This document shows, in pieces, positions 33,445-41,673 of a stretch of 54,911 nt of DNA. The notes under the pieces are model-generated. The model was not told the DNA's origin and made no database searches. It saw only the letters and a list, made by a program, of their open reading frames with translations. The first letter of the stretch is position 1. Each line of letters opens with the position of its first letter. A program made the position numbers and the translations under genes. The DNA is from Caballeronia cordobensis (GTDB taxonomy: Bacteria; Pseudomonadota; Gammaproteobacteria; Burkholderiales; Burkholderiaceae): assembly GCF_001544575.2 (NCBI RefSeq), contig NZ_FCNY02000033.1, positions 1 through 54,911 on the forward strand, in the 5' to 3' direction.

Positions 33445-33803
33445 TGGTGGAGGCGGCGGGAATCGAACCCGCGTCCAGAAGCGCTCTACGACCAGTTCTA
33501 CATACTTAGTTCTGTCATTTGATTTAACCGCAACGACGCGGACGAACACGCTGCGTTACGGCGATTCACTAAATTTTCGACCTCGGCGTCGTGACACCGC
33601 AAAGGCTTATCTGACGTATATGACCTCTCGTGGTATTGCTACCCTAACCCGTCAGCGAATTAGTGAGAGGACGGCTAGCCCTTAGGCTGCCAGTGCGAAC
33701 GTATCGTCGTTTGCAGTTACGTTTTTCCCATTGATTAACGAGGTGACGGGTCCTCGGTATGCCCTGACCGCTTCACAACCCCTGTCGAAACCAGGTCGCC
33801 CCC
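33445..33803 (-). ncRNA. ssrA: Transfer-messenger RNA (tmRNA)
   Basis: Trans-translation RNA that rescues stalled ribosomes with SmpB. The 5' end reads GGGGGCGACCTGGTTTCGAC and the 3' end CGCCTCCACCA. The 7-bp acceptor stem between them pairs fully with one G-U, and a T-arm with TTCGAATCC-type sequence (on the minus strand GGGTTCGATTCCCGCC) is present. The tag reading frame (33682–33714) codes ANDDTFALAA followed by TAA, with resume codon GCA after GTAACT. It is encoded in one piece, with the CCA included. A GATAAT -10 box lies at 33818–33823. Confidence 0.96.
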
Positions 33804-33817
33804 GAAACGGAACTGAA

Positions 33818-33823
33818 ATTATC
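33818..33823 (-). promoter_or_regulatory. Possible -10 box of ssrA
   Basis: GATAAT on the minus strand, 14 bp from the mature tmRNA 5' end, leaving room for a short leader removed by RNase P. No clear -35. Confidence 0.4.
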
Positions 33824-33885
33824 CCACGAAAATCCAGATGAGGCGAATGGCGCGCTTTTTCAAGGCGCCGCTTCCGCCTCCCGGT

Positions 33886-34650
33886 TCAGGCGATGTCGCG
33901 AAGCAGATGCTGCAGCTCTTCGGTCGAATCGACGACGTGATTGGCGTGCCAGCGGCGCGGCGGAATGTCGTCGCCGCAATAGCCGTAGGCGGCGGCCACG
34001 GTGATCATGCCCGCCGCGAAGCCGGCCTGCACGTCGCGCAGATCGTCGCCGACATAGACGATGCGCTCCGGCGCGACATCCAGCAATTCCGCCGCATGCA
34101 GCAGCGGCGCCGGATGCGGCTTCGAATGCGGCGTGGTGTCGCCGCAGACGAGACAGCCCGCGCGCGTATCGAGACCAAGCAGGCCGACGAGCGGGGCGGC
34201 GAGACGCGTCACCTTGTTCGTGACGATGCCCCAGCGTACGCCGCGCGCATCGAGCTGATCGAGTATCTCGGCGATGCCCGGAAAGAGCGTCGTCTCGATG
34301 CACAGATCGGCTTCGTAGTTGGCGAGGAATTCGTCGCGCATCGACGCGAAGTCGTGATGCTCCGGACCGATCTCGAAAGCGCCGCCCAGCAGTCCGCGCG
34401 CGCCTGCCGACGCATGCGGCCGCAGCATCTCGAGCGGACGCATTTCCAGGCCGCGGTCATGCCGCATCTTGTTCACCGCGGCGACGAGGTCGGGCGCGGT
34501 ATCGGCGATCGTGCCGTCCAGATCGAACAGCACCGCCTGACACAGCCCGATGCCGTCGCGCTCGGCCACGCGCTGCGGCAGAGGCGTCGTTTCTTCGGGA
34601 AGGGGCTTGGTGTCGAGGGTGCCCGTGGACAAGGGGTCGTCGTTGATCAT
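33886..34650 (-). CDS. gph: Phosphoglycolate phosphatase
   Basis: HAD-superfamily phosphatase of 254 residues that removes phosphate from 2-phosphoglycolate formed during DNA repair. Motif I is FDLDGTIADT with the nucleophile Asp, motif II is IVTNK, motif III the Lys of SKPHPAPLL and motif IV YVGDDLRD. A 38-residue extension before motif I is longer than in E. coli Gph. It lies 4 nt downstream of ubiG, a pairing common in proteobacteria, and is the last gene of ompA–ubiG–gph. Confidence 0.93.
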   Translation of the reverse strand: MINDDPLSTGTLDTKPLPEETTPLPQRVAERDGIGLCQAVLFDLDGTIADTAPDLVAAVNKMRHDRGLEMRPLEMLRPHASAGARGLLGGAFEIGPEHHDFASMRDEFLANYEADLCIETTLFPGIAEILDQLDARGVRWGIVTNKVTRLAAPLVGLLGLDTRAGCLVCGDTTPHSKPHPAPLLHAAELLDVAPERIVYVGDDLRDVQAGFAAGMITVAAAYGYCGDDIPPRRWHANHVVDSTEELQHLLRDIA

Positions 34651-34654
34651 GGCG

Positions 34655-35353
34655 TCAGGCTTCGCGGCGGCAAGCCATCATGTAATTGATGCTCGTGTCG
34701 TTCGACAGGCCGAAGTGCTTGGAAATCGGCCGATAGGTGATGCCCTTGATATCGACGGGCGAGAGCGACGCCATGCGCGCGAACGTCGCCAGTTCCGATG
34801 GCTTGATGAAGCGCGCGTAATCGTGCGTGCCGCGCGGCAGCATGCGCGCGATGTATTCCGCGCCAATGACCGCGAACAGGTAGGCCTTGGCGTTGCGGTT
34901 CAGCGTGGAGAAAAACACCCAGCCGCCCGGTTTCACGAGCGCGGCGCACGCGGCGACCGTTCCTGCGGGATTCGGCACGTGTTCGAGCATTTCCATGCAC
35001 GTCACGACGTCGTACGAGCCGGGCTCGCGCGCGGCGAGCGCTTCGGCGGAAATTTCCTCGTAGGCGACGTCGACGCCGCTCTCGAGGCTATGCAGATCCG
35101 CCACGCCAAGGGCGCTCGACGACAGATCGATGCCTTTCACGTCCGCGCCGCGCGTCGCCATCGACTCGGAAAGAATGCCGCCGCCGCAGCCGATGTCGAG
35201 CACGCGTTTGGCACTCAAATGCGCATGGGCATCGATCCAGTCGAGCCGCACGGGGTTCAGCTCGTGCAGCGGCTTGAACTCGGCGTTCGGGTCCCACCAG
35301 CGATGCGCGAGCTCGCTGAATTTCTGCAGTTCGTGGGGATCGACATTGGTCAT
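34655..35353 (-). CDS. ubiG: Ubiquinone biosynthesis O-methyltransferase
   Basis: SAM-dependent methyltransferase carrying out both O-methylations of ubiquinone synthesis. The 232-residue length is standard. Family marks are the N-terminal HELQKFSELAHRWWDPNAEFKPLHELNP, the SAM motif VLDIGCGGGILSE, TCMEMLEHVPNP and the C-terminal SPVDIKGITYRPISKHF. It lies between ompA and gph. Confidence 0.96.
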   Translation of the reverse strand: MTNVDPHELQKFSELAHRWWDPNAEFKPLHELNPVRLDWIDAHAHLSAKRVLDIGCGGGILSESMATRGADVKGIDLSSSALGVADLHSLESGVDVAYEEISAEALAAREPGSYDVVTCMEMLEHVPNPAGTVAACAALVKPGGWVFFSTLNRNAKAYLFAVIGAEYIARMLPRGTHDYARFIKPSELATFARMASLSPVDIKGITYRPISKHFGLSNDTSINYMMACRREA

Positions 35354-35493
35354 GTTCGGAAGTGTGCCTTGTTTGAGTCGTGAATCGATTAGGACCGAGT
35401 ATATAGGCGCCGCAAAGGGCGGGCAAAAACTGGAATGCGTTGAGGCTACCCGAGGCGTGGTCCGTCAATCGGATGCCGGAAGTGCTTCGGGCA

Positions 35494-35522
35494 TAAAAAA
35501 ACCCCCGCCGAGGCGGGGGTTC
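35494..35522 (-). terminator. Terminator after ompA
   Basis: ACCCCCGCC/GGCGGGGGT stem with a 2-nt loop plus seven T on the minus strand. It separates highly expressed ompA from ubiG. Confidence 0.9.
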
Positions 35523-35546
35523 GATCTGCGGCAATCCAACTCGCGA

Positions 35547-36209
35547 TTACTGCTGCGGCTGACGCGTCGTGCCGACAACTTCGACTTCCACGCGACGATC
35601 CGGCGCGAGGCAGGCGATGAGTTGCTTGCGGTTCTTCTGCGTGCACTTGCCGCCCGTGACCGGGTCGCGCTTGCCCTTGCCTTCCGTGTAGATACGGTTG
35701 GCTTCGATGCCCTTGCTGACCAGGTAAGCCTTCACAGCTTGCGCACGGCGCAGCGACAGACGGTTGTTGTACGCGTCCGAACCGATGCGGTCCGTGTAAC
35801 CCGTTGCAACCACGACTTCGAGGTTCAGCGCGCCGATCTTCGATGCGAGATCGTCAAGCTTTTCCTTACCAGCCGGCTTCAGGACTGCCTTGTCGAAGTC
35901 GAACAGAGCGTCAGCCTGGTACGTGACCTTCTGGCTCGAGATGACCGGCGGCGGCGGAGCGACCGGTGCCGGCGGCGTCGGTGCTTGCGCGACCAGCGCG
36001 CCATCGCACTTTGCGTTTGCCGTAGCCGGCGTCCAGAACGCGTCGCGCCAGCACAGTTCGTTCGTGCCGTTCATCCACACGTACTCGCCCGTACCGTTCA
36101 CCCAGTTGTCATTCACGGCTTGTCGCGAGGCCGGCACCGACTGTGCCGAGGCCGATGCAGCCATAACTGCGGTAGCTGCAATGAACGCGAGCTTTGAAAG
36201 TTTATTCAT
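35547..36209 (-). CDS. ompA: OmpA-family outer membrane protein
   Basis: Envelope protein of 220 residues with a signal peptide ending SASA. The middle is a short Trp/Asn-rich region (NDNWVNGTGEYVWMNGTNELCWRD) with two Cys. A Pro/Ala hinge (PTPPAPVAPPPPV) follows, then an OmpA C-terminal peptidoglycan-binding domain (VTGYTDRIGSDAYNNRLSLRRAQAVKAYL). There is no full eight-strand barrel, a pattern seen in OmpA-like proteins of Burkholderia and Bordetella. The GAGAGGAGAAAT leader gives a strong ribosome-binding site. The next gene, ubiG, lies 193 bp downstream, beyond a terminator. Confidence 0.92.
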   Translation of the reverse strand: MNKLSKLAFIAATAVMAASASAQSVPASRQAVNDNWVNGTGEYVWMNGTNELCWRDAFWTPATANAKCDGALVAQAPTPPAPVAPPPPVISSQKVTYQADALFDFDKAVLKPAGKEKLDDLASKIGALNLEVVVATGYTDRIGSDAYNNRLSLRRAQAVKAYLVSKGIEANRIYTEGKGKRDPVTGGKCTQKNRKQLIACLAPDRRVEVEVVGTTRQPQQ

Positions 36210-36925
36210 ATTTCTCCTCTCGAAATTGAGATTACCGCAGGTTTACTGCGAGCCTGTAGACGAAGACAAGTCATACATTGCTCGGAGTATAACATTCCCG
36301 CGGAACAAAACGCGCTGTATAGACTTCGAGCAGTGTCTAACTTTGTGCGTTGGCATTTTGCCATATCGTTCCCTTGCAACGATAAAAATATCCCCGCACG
36401 CTGTACGCCCGCAACCTTATGTGGTGCATGCGCAACAAGAAGGGGACAGGAGAAAGTCCGGGCGCAAAGAAGGCGCGAAACGTGCGCACATTGCGTGCCC
36501 GAGAGCGATTTCCTGCGTGTTTTTATCGCGGGTACTCTTCGCGTCTGGCAAAACGGCGAGGCGGCATGATAGCCCGGCGAGATGACGAATTGACGGAATG
36601 CGTTCCCCGGTTTTTGTAAATAATTGGTACAGCGTTGCGCATTACGAAGTCCGCATGCGCATTCCGGGTCGGCGAAGCTTTGCCGGCGGCTTCATCGGCA
36701 TGCACTGTATGTATACAGTGTGTGCCGGGCGGGAATGTCGCACATGGTAGAATCTCTTGATGTGTTGCGTTCGCAGCACATGAAAAAGGCATGCGCTGCA
36801 CATGCAGCGCGCAGCGTACGGCGGCTACGCGCCAGGCCGGCGCATGTCGCGCGGCTGGCGGGCGAATCCCGCCGAATCGCTGCGCGTGTTGCCGTGTCGC
36901 CGCTGCAAAGTTCAAGACACGGATA
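36210..36925. other. ompA–gyrA divergent intergenic region
   Basis: A 716-bp non-coding stretch carrying the promoters of both genes. Seen in it: a TATACT -10-like box on the minus strand (36286–36291) for ompA, a TGGCA/TGCCA hairpin near 36352, and a perfect 8-2-8 palindrome at 36703–36720. I see no gene in it. Confidence 0.6.
36703..36720. promoter_or_regulatory. Palindrome upstream of gyrA
   Basis: CACTGTAT-GT-ATACAGTG, perfect inverted repeat. GGCA/TGCC pairs continue it after a 2-bp mismatch (overall 36697–36726). The core is CTGT-N6-ACAG, two bases shorter than a LexA box (CTGT-N8-ACAG). Confidence 0.5.
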
Positions 36926-39571
36926 ATGGATCAATTCGCCAAAGAGACTCTGCCAATCTCCCTCGAGGAGGAAATGCGCCGCTCGTATCTCGATTACGCG
37001 ATGAGCGTGATCGTCGGGCGCGCGCTTCCCGATGTCCGCGATGGCCTGAAGCCGGTGCATCGCCGGGCGCTCTACTCGATGCACGAGCTGAACAACGACT
37101 GGAACCGCCCGTACAAGAAATCGGCGCGTATCGTCGGCGACGTCATCGGTAAATACCATCCTCACGGCGACGCGTCCGTCTACGAGACGATCGTTCGCAT
37201 GGCGCAGCCGTTCTCGCTGCGCTACATGCTCGTGGACGGCCAGGGCAACTTCGGTTCGGTCGACGGCGACAACGCCGCAGCCATGCGCTACACCGAAATC
37301 CGCATGGCGAAGATCGGTCACGAACTGCTGGCCGACATCGACAAGGAAACCGTCGACTTCGGTCCGAACTACGACGGCAGCGAAAGCGAGCCACTCGTCC
37401 TACCGGCGCGCATTCCCAATCTGCTGATCAATGGCTCGGCCGGCATCGCGGTCGGCATGGCGACCAACATTCCGCCGCACAACCTGCGCGAAATCGTCGA
37501 CGCCTGTCTGCATCTGCTGAACACGCCCGAAGCGACCGTCGACGAACTGATCGAGATCGTGCCGGCGCCGGATTTCCCGACGGCGGGCATCATCTACGGC
37601 GTCGCGGGCGTGCGCGACGGCTATCGCACGGGGCGCGGGCGCGTCGTGATGCGCGCGGCCACGCACTTCGAGGAGATCGACCGCGGCCAGCGCATGGCGA
37701 TCATCGTCGACGAGATTCCGTATCAGGTGAACAAGCGCACGCTGCTCGAGCGCATCGCCGAACTCGTCAACGAGAAGAAGCTGGAAGGCATTTCCGATAT
37801 CCGCGACGAATCCGACAAGTCGGGCATGCGCGTCGTGATCGAGCTGAAGCGCGGCGAAGTGCCGGAAGTCATTCTGAACAACCTGTACAAGCAGACGCAG
37901 CTTCAGGACACGTTCGGCATGAACATGGTCGCGCTCGTCGACGGCCAGCCCAAGCTGCTGAACCTGAAGGAGATGATCGAGTGCTTCCTGTCGCATCGAC
38001 GGGAAGTGCTCACGCGGCGCACGGTGTACGAACTGCGCAAGGCGCGCGATCGCGGGCACGTGCTCGAAGGTCTCGCCGTCGCGCTCGCGAACATCGACGA
38101 TTTCATCGCGATCATCAAGGCCGCGCCGACGCCGCCCATCGCCAAGCAGGAGTTGATGGCGAAGCCGTGGGATTCGTCGCTCGTGCGCGAGATGCTGACG
38201 CGCGCCGAGACCGAGGCTTCGGGCGGGCGCCTGGCGTATCGTCCGGAAGGGCTGAATCCGGCGTACGGTCTCCAGGCGGACGGCCTGTATAAATTGTCGG
38301 ACGTCCAGGCGCAGGAAATCCTGCAGATGCGCCTGCAACGCTTGACCGGGCTCGAACAGGACAAGATCGTCAGCGAGTATCGCGACGTGATGGCGCAGAT
38401 CGCCGACCTGCTCGACATCCTCGCTCGGCCGGAGCGTATCCGCCAGATGATCGTCGAGGAACTCGGCCAGATTCGCGCCGAGTTCGGCGACGACCGCCGC
38501 TCGCGCATCGAGATGAACGCGACGGAGCTCAACACCGAAGACCTGATCACGCCGACGGACATGGTCGTGACCATGTCGCACTCCGGCTACGTGAAGTCGC
38601 AACCGCTCTCCGAATACCGCGCGCAAAAACGCGGCGGTCGCGGCAAGCAGGCGACGCAGATGAAGGAAGACGACTGGATCGACACGCTCTTCATCGCGAA
38701 CACGCACGATCACATGCTGTGCTTCTCGAACCGTGGCCGCGTGTACTGGATCAAGGTCTACGAAGTGCCGCAGGGCTCGCGCAATTCGCGCGGCCGCCCC
38801 ATCGTCAACATGTTCCCGCTGCAGGATGGCGAGAAGATCAACGTCGTGCTGCCGATCAAGGAATTCTCGGCGGACAAATACGTGTTCATGACGACCGCGC
38901 TCGGCACGGTCAAGAAGACGCCGCTCGAAGCCTTCAGCCGTCCGATGAAGAAGGGCATCATCGCGGTCGGTCTGGACGAGGGCGATTACCTGATCGGCGC
39001 GGCCATCACCGACGGCGAGCACGACGTCATGCTGTTCTCGGACGCGGGCAAGGCCGTGCGCTTCGACGAGAACGACGTGCGCGCGATGGGCCGCGAGGCG
39101 CGCGGCGTGCGCGGCATGCAACTCGAAGACGGACAGCAGGTCATCGCGATGCTGGTCGCGGGCGGCGAGAACCAGTCGGTGCTCACGGCCACCGAGAACG
39201 GCTATGGCAAGCGCACGCCGATCAACGAGTACACGCGTCACGGCCGCGGCACGAAGGGCATGATCGCGATCCAGACTTCAGAGCGCAACGGCCGCGTGGT
39301 CGCGGCGACGCTCGTCGAGCCGGAAAGCGAAATCATGCTGATCACGACCTCGGGCGTGCTCATCCGCACGCGGGTTTCGGAAATCCGCGAGATGGGCCGT
39401 GCAACTCAAGGTGTTACACTCATCAGCCTTGACGAGGGAACCAAGTTGTCGGGACTGCAGCATATCGCCGAGGCGGAAGCCGAGGCCGAGCTCGAAGGCG
39501 ACGCCGGTCCGGACGATACTGCGGGCAAGAACGGTGGCACGGAGAATGGTGAAGGCGGAGAAAGCGCCTGA
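36926..39571 (+). CDS. gyrA: DNA gyrase subunit A
   Basis: Breakage-rejoining subunit of DNA gyrase, 881 residues. The catalytic Tyr122 lies in MRYTEIRMAK and the GyrA box QKRGGRGK in the C-terminal wrapping domain, which holds six blades and an acidic tail rich in Glu. The chosen ATG (MDQFAKETLP) is the standard betaproteobacterial start. The quinolone-resistance region is unusual: Ala83, Ser84 and Glu87 (HPHGDASVYE), with the same numbering as E. coli. The gene starts a long plus-strand block. No strong ribosome-binding site is seen. Confidence 0.97.
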   Translation: MDQFAKETLPISLEEEMRRSYLDYAMSVIVGRALPDVRDGLKPVHRRALYSMHELNNDWNRPYKKSARIVGDVIGKYHPHGDASVYETIVRMAQPFSLRYMLVDGQGNFGSVDGDNAAAMRYTEIRMAKIGHELLADIDKETVDFGPNYDGSESEPLVLPARIPNLLINGSAGIAVGMATNIPPHNLREIVDACLHLLNTPEATVDELIEIVPAPDFPTAGIIYGVAGVRDGYRTGRGRVVMRAATHFEEIDRGQRMAIIVDEIPYQVNKRTLLERIAELVNEKKLEGISDIRDESDKSGMRVVIELKRGEVPEVILNNLYKQTQLQDTFGMNMVALVDGQPKLLNLKEMIECFLSHRREVLTRRTVYELRKARDRGHVLEGLAVALANIDDFIAIIKAAPTPPIAKQELMAKPWDSSLVREMLTRAETEASGGRLAYRPEGLNPAYGLQADGLYKLSDVQAQEILQMRLQRLTGLEQDKIVSEYRDVMAQIADLLDILARPERIRQMIVEELGQIRAEFGDDRRSRIEMNATELNTEDLITPTDMVVTMSHSGYVKSQPLSEYRAQKRGGRGKQATQMKEDDWIDTLFIANTHDHMLCFSNRGRVYWIKVYEVPQGSRNSRGRPIVNMFPLQDGEKINVVLPIKEFSADKYVFMTTALGTVKKTPLEAFSRPMKKGIIAVGLDEGDYLIGAAITDGEHDVMLFSDAGKAVRFDENDVRAMGREARGVRGMQLEDGQQVIAMLVAGGENQSVLTATENGYGKRTPINEYTRHGRGTKGMIAIQTSERNGRVVAATLVEPESEIMLITTSGVLIRTRVSEIREMGRATQGVTLISLDEGTKLSGLQHIAEAEAEAELEGDAGPDDTAGKNGGTENGEGGESA

Positions 39572-39745
39572 TATTTTTTGTGACACGGGACGCTCGTTAT
39601 CGCTTTTGAAAGCCTGAATTGGTTAAGCTGCGCGACCTGAGCCCGTAGTTGACGTTCGCACTTCGCAGCAGACGAGGTCTGCACCGGACGGACACGCAAA
39701 GCTCGTCGCCAGTGCCGAACTGGATATTTTTTACAGGGAGTAATA

Positions 39746-40357
39746 ATGCAAGGACGTTTCAAGCAGTGGATGTTGCTGGCCGCTTTCGTGCCGACTTTCG
39801 CGATGGCTCAGTCGCTTCAGAACCAGGCGCCTGCACAGTCGGCCGCGCCGGCGGCCGCAGCAGCACCGGTTGATCCGGCCAAGCAAGCCGCGATCAAGGA
39901 TCTGCTCGACGCAATCGACGCGCAGAAGCTGGTCGGTGCGATCGGTAACAGCGCGCAGATGCAGTCGAAGCAACTCGTGCCGGCGATCCTTTCGGACGCG
40001 CTGTCCGAGAACAAGACGCTGAACGACAAGCAGAAGCAGGCTGCCGTTCCGGCGCTGCAGAAGAACGCAGTGCCGAAGCTGGTCGATTCCGCTGGCCAGG
40101 TTTTCGCGACCGACGCATTCCGCAAGGACGCGATGCAGGCTCAGTACGACGCGTACGCGAAGTACTACTCGACCGACGAGATCAAGGACCTGACTAACTT
40201 CTACAAGAGCCCGACCGGCCGCAAGTTCATCCAGGTTCAGGACCAGGTTGGCCGCGACGTCGTGAACGGTCTGATGCAGAAGTACATGCCGCAAGCCATC
40301 AAGGCGACGCGCACGCAAGCCGATCAGGAAGTGGCGAGCGTCAAGCCGGGCAAGTAA
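39746..40357 (+). CDS. DUF2059 domain protein, exported
   Basis: A protein of 203 residues with a signal peptide ending FAMAQS, a short Ala/Pro linker and a DUF2059 helical domain. The repeating motif around YAKYYSTDEIKDLTNFYKSPTGRKF is characteristic. The family is exported and of unknown function. GGGAGTAATA precedes the ATG. This gene regularly lies between gyrA and serC in Burkholderia relatives. Confidence 0.85.
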   Translation: MQGRFKQWMLLAAFVPTFAMAQSLQNQAPAQSAAPAAAAAPVDPAKQAAIKDLLDAIDAQKLVGAIGNSAQMQSKQLVPAILSDALSENKTLNDKQKQAAVPALQKNAVPKLVDSAGQVFATDAFRKDAMQAQYDAYAKYYSTDEIKDLTNFYKSPTGRKFIQVQDQVGRDVVNGLMQKYMPQAIKATRTQADQEVASVKPGK

Positions 40358-40412
40358 GCACGGCGCTATCGTCCTGGCGCACATGCGCTGACGGGGCTCG
40401 CCGCCCCGTGCA

Positions 40413-40441
40413 TTGGCGGGTTTTCAGGACAGTGCGATAAT
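40413..40441 (+). promoter_or_regulatory. serC: Candidate sigma-70 promoter of serC
   Basis: TTGGCG (40413–40418), 17-bp spacer, GATAAT (40436–40441). Transcription would start near 40448. That lies inside the hairpin at 40441–40470, so promoter and hairpin overlap. Confidence 0.5.
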
Positions 40442-40479
40442 GGCTGTTTGCGCGCGAGCGCAAGCAGCCATTTCTTTTT
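40439..40479 (+). terminator. Hairpin with T-run before serC
   Basis: TGGCTG and TTGCGC pair with GCGCAA and CAGCCA around a GCGA tetraloop, interrupted by a single T/G pair. The T-rich tail is TTTCTTTTT. It most likely ends transcription of the DUF2059 gene. Confidence 0.75.
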
Positions 40480-40554
40480 CGGGCGTGAAAACGCGGCGAT
40501 CTTCCATTCGCCGTTCGTTGCGCGCCTGCCAAATCGGAATTCCGGGATCTCCAG

Positions 40555-41637
40555 ATGCGCGTGTTCAATTTCTCCGCCGGCCCCGCCGCCATGCCAGAAG
40601 CAGTCCTCAAGCAGGCTGCCGAGGAAATGCTCGACTGGCAAGGCAGCGGCATGAGCGTGATGGAAATGAGCCACCGCGGCGCGGAATTCATGTCGATTCA
40701 CGAGGCGGCCCTGACCGATCTGCGCGAGCTGCTGAACGTGCCCGCGTCGCATCGCATTCTGTTTTTGCAAGGCGGCGGCATCGGCGAAAACGCCATCGTG
40801 CCGATGAACCTGCTCGGCAGGAAGCAAACCGCCGATTTCGTCGTGACCGGTTCGTGGTCGACGAAATCGTTCAAGGAAGCGCAGAAATACGGCACGCCGC
40901 ATCTCGCGGCGAACGGCAAGACCGAAGCAGGTTTCACGCGCGTGCCGGGCTTCGACGAATGGCAACTGTCGGACGATCCGGCGTATGTGCATCTGTGCTC
41001 GAACGAGACCATCGATGGCGTCGAAGCCTTCGAGATTCCCGATCTCGGCGACATCCCGCTCGTCGCGGACGCCTCGTCGCACATCCTCTCGCGCCCGATG
41101 GACATCGCCAAATACGGCGTGCTCTTCGGCGGCGCGCAGAAGAACATCGGCATGGCGGGCGTGACCGTGGTGATCGTGCGTGAAGATCTGCTCGACCGCG
41201 CGCTGCCCATTTGTCCGTCGGCGTTCGAATGGAAGATCGTCGCCGAGAACAACTCGATGTACAACACGCCGCCCACCTACGCGATCTACATCGCCGGGCT
41301 CGTCTTCAAGTGGCTGAAGCAGCAGGGCGGCCTGGAAGCGATCGAGGCGCGCAACGTCGAGAAGGCGAAGCTGCTGTACGACACCATCGATTCCAGCGAT
41401 TTCTACGTCAACAAGGTCGAGCGGGCAAACCGTTCGCGCATGAACGTGCCGTTCTTCCTTGCCGACGAATCGCGCAATCTGGATTTCCTGGCCGGCGCGA
41501 AGGCGCGCGGGCTGTTGCAACTGAAGGGCCACAAGTCCGTCGGCGGCATGCGGGCATCGATCTACAACGCGGTGCCGGTCGAGGGGGTCAAAGCTCTCGT
41601 CGAATACATGAAGGAATTCGAGCGTTCGGCTGCCTAA
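40555..41637 (+). CDS. serC: Phosphoserine aminotransferase
   Basis: Pyridoxal-phosphate aminotransferase of the serine pathway; in these bacteria it also serves pyridoxine synthesis. The 360-residue length is normal. The N-terminus FNFSAGPAAMPEAVL, the PLP lysine in FGGAQKNIGMAG and the conserved SHRGAEF and TYAIYIAGLVFKWL segments confirm it. pheA follows 36 nt downstream, starting a biosynthetic operon with tyrA and aroA. Confidence 0.97.
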   Translation: MRVFNFSAGPAAMPEAVLKQAAEEMLDWQGSGMSVMEMSHRGAEFMSIHEAALTDLRELLNVPASHRILFLQGGGIGENAIVPMNLLGRKQTADFVVTGSWSTKSFKEAQKYGTPHLAANGKTEAGFTRVPGFDEWQLSDDPAYVHLCSNETIDGVEAFEIPDLGDIPLVADASSHILSRPMDIAKYGVLFGGAQKNIGMAGVTVVIVREDLLDRALPICPSAFEWKIVAENNSMYNTPPTYAIYIAGLVFKWLKQQGGLEAIEARNVEKAKLLYDTIDSSDFYVNKVERANRSRMNVPFFLADESRNLDFLAGAKARGLLQLKGHKSVGGMRASIYNAVPVEGVKALVEYMKEFERSAA

Positions 41638-41673
41638 GCGCCGTTGCTCTCTCAACCGCACAAGCTCAACCGC

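Noticed and set aside
33445..33803. Phage or island attachment at the 3' end of ssrA
   Set aside because: ssrA is a common att site, but no integrase and no repeated 3' end is seen in the flanking 400 bp.
36440..36480. RNase P-like motif (GGAGAAAGTCCGGGCG) upstream of gyrA
   Set aside because: Resembles the conserved RNase P GGAAAGTCCGGGC, but the matching downstream ACAGAAA block and stems are absent.
36703..36720. LexA box controlling gyrA
   Set aside because: CTGT/ACAG spacing is 6 rather than 8; kept only as an unidentified palindrome.
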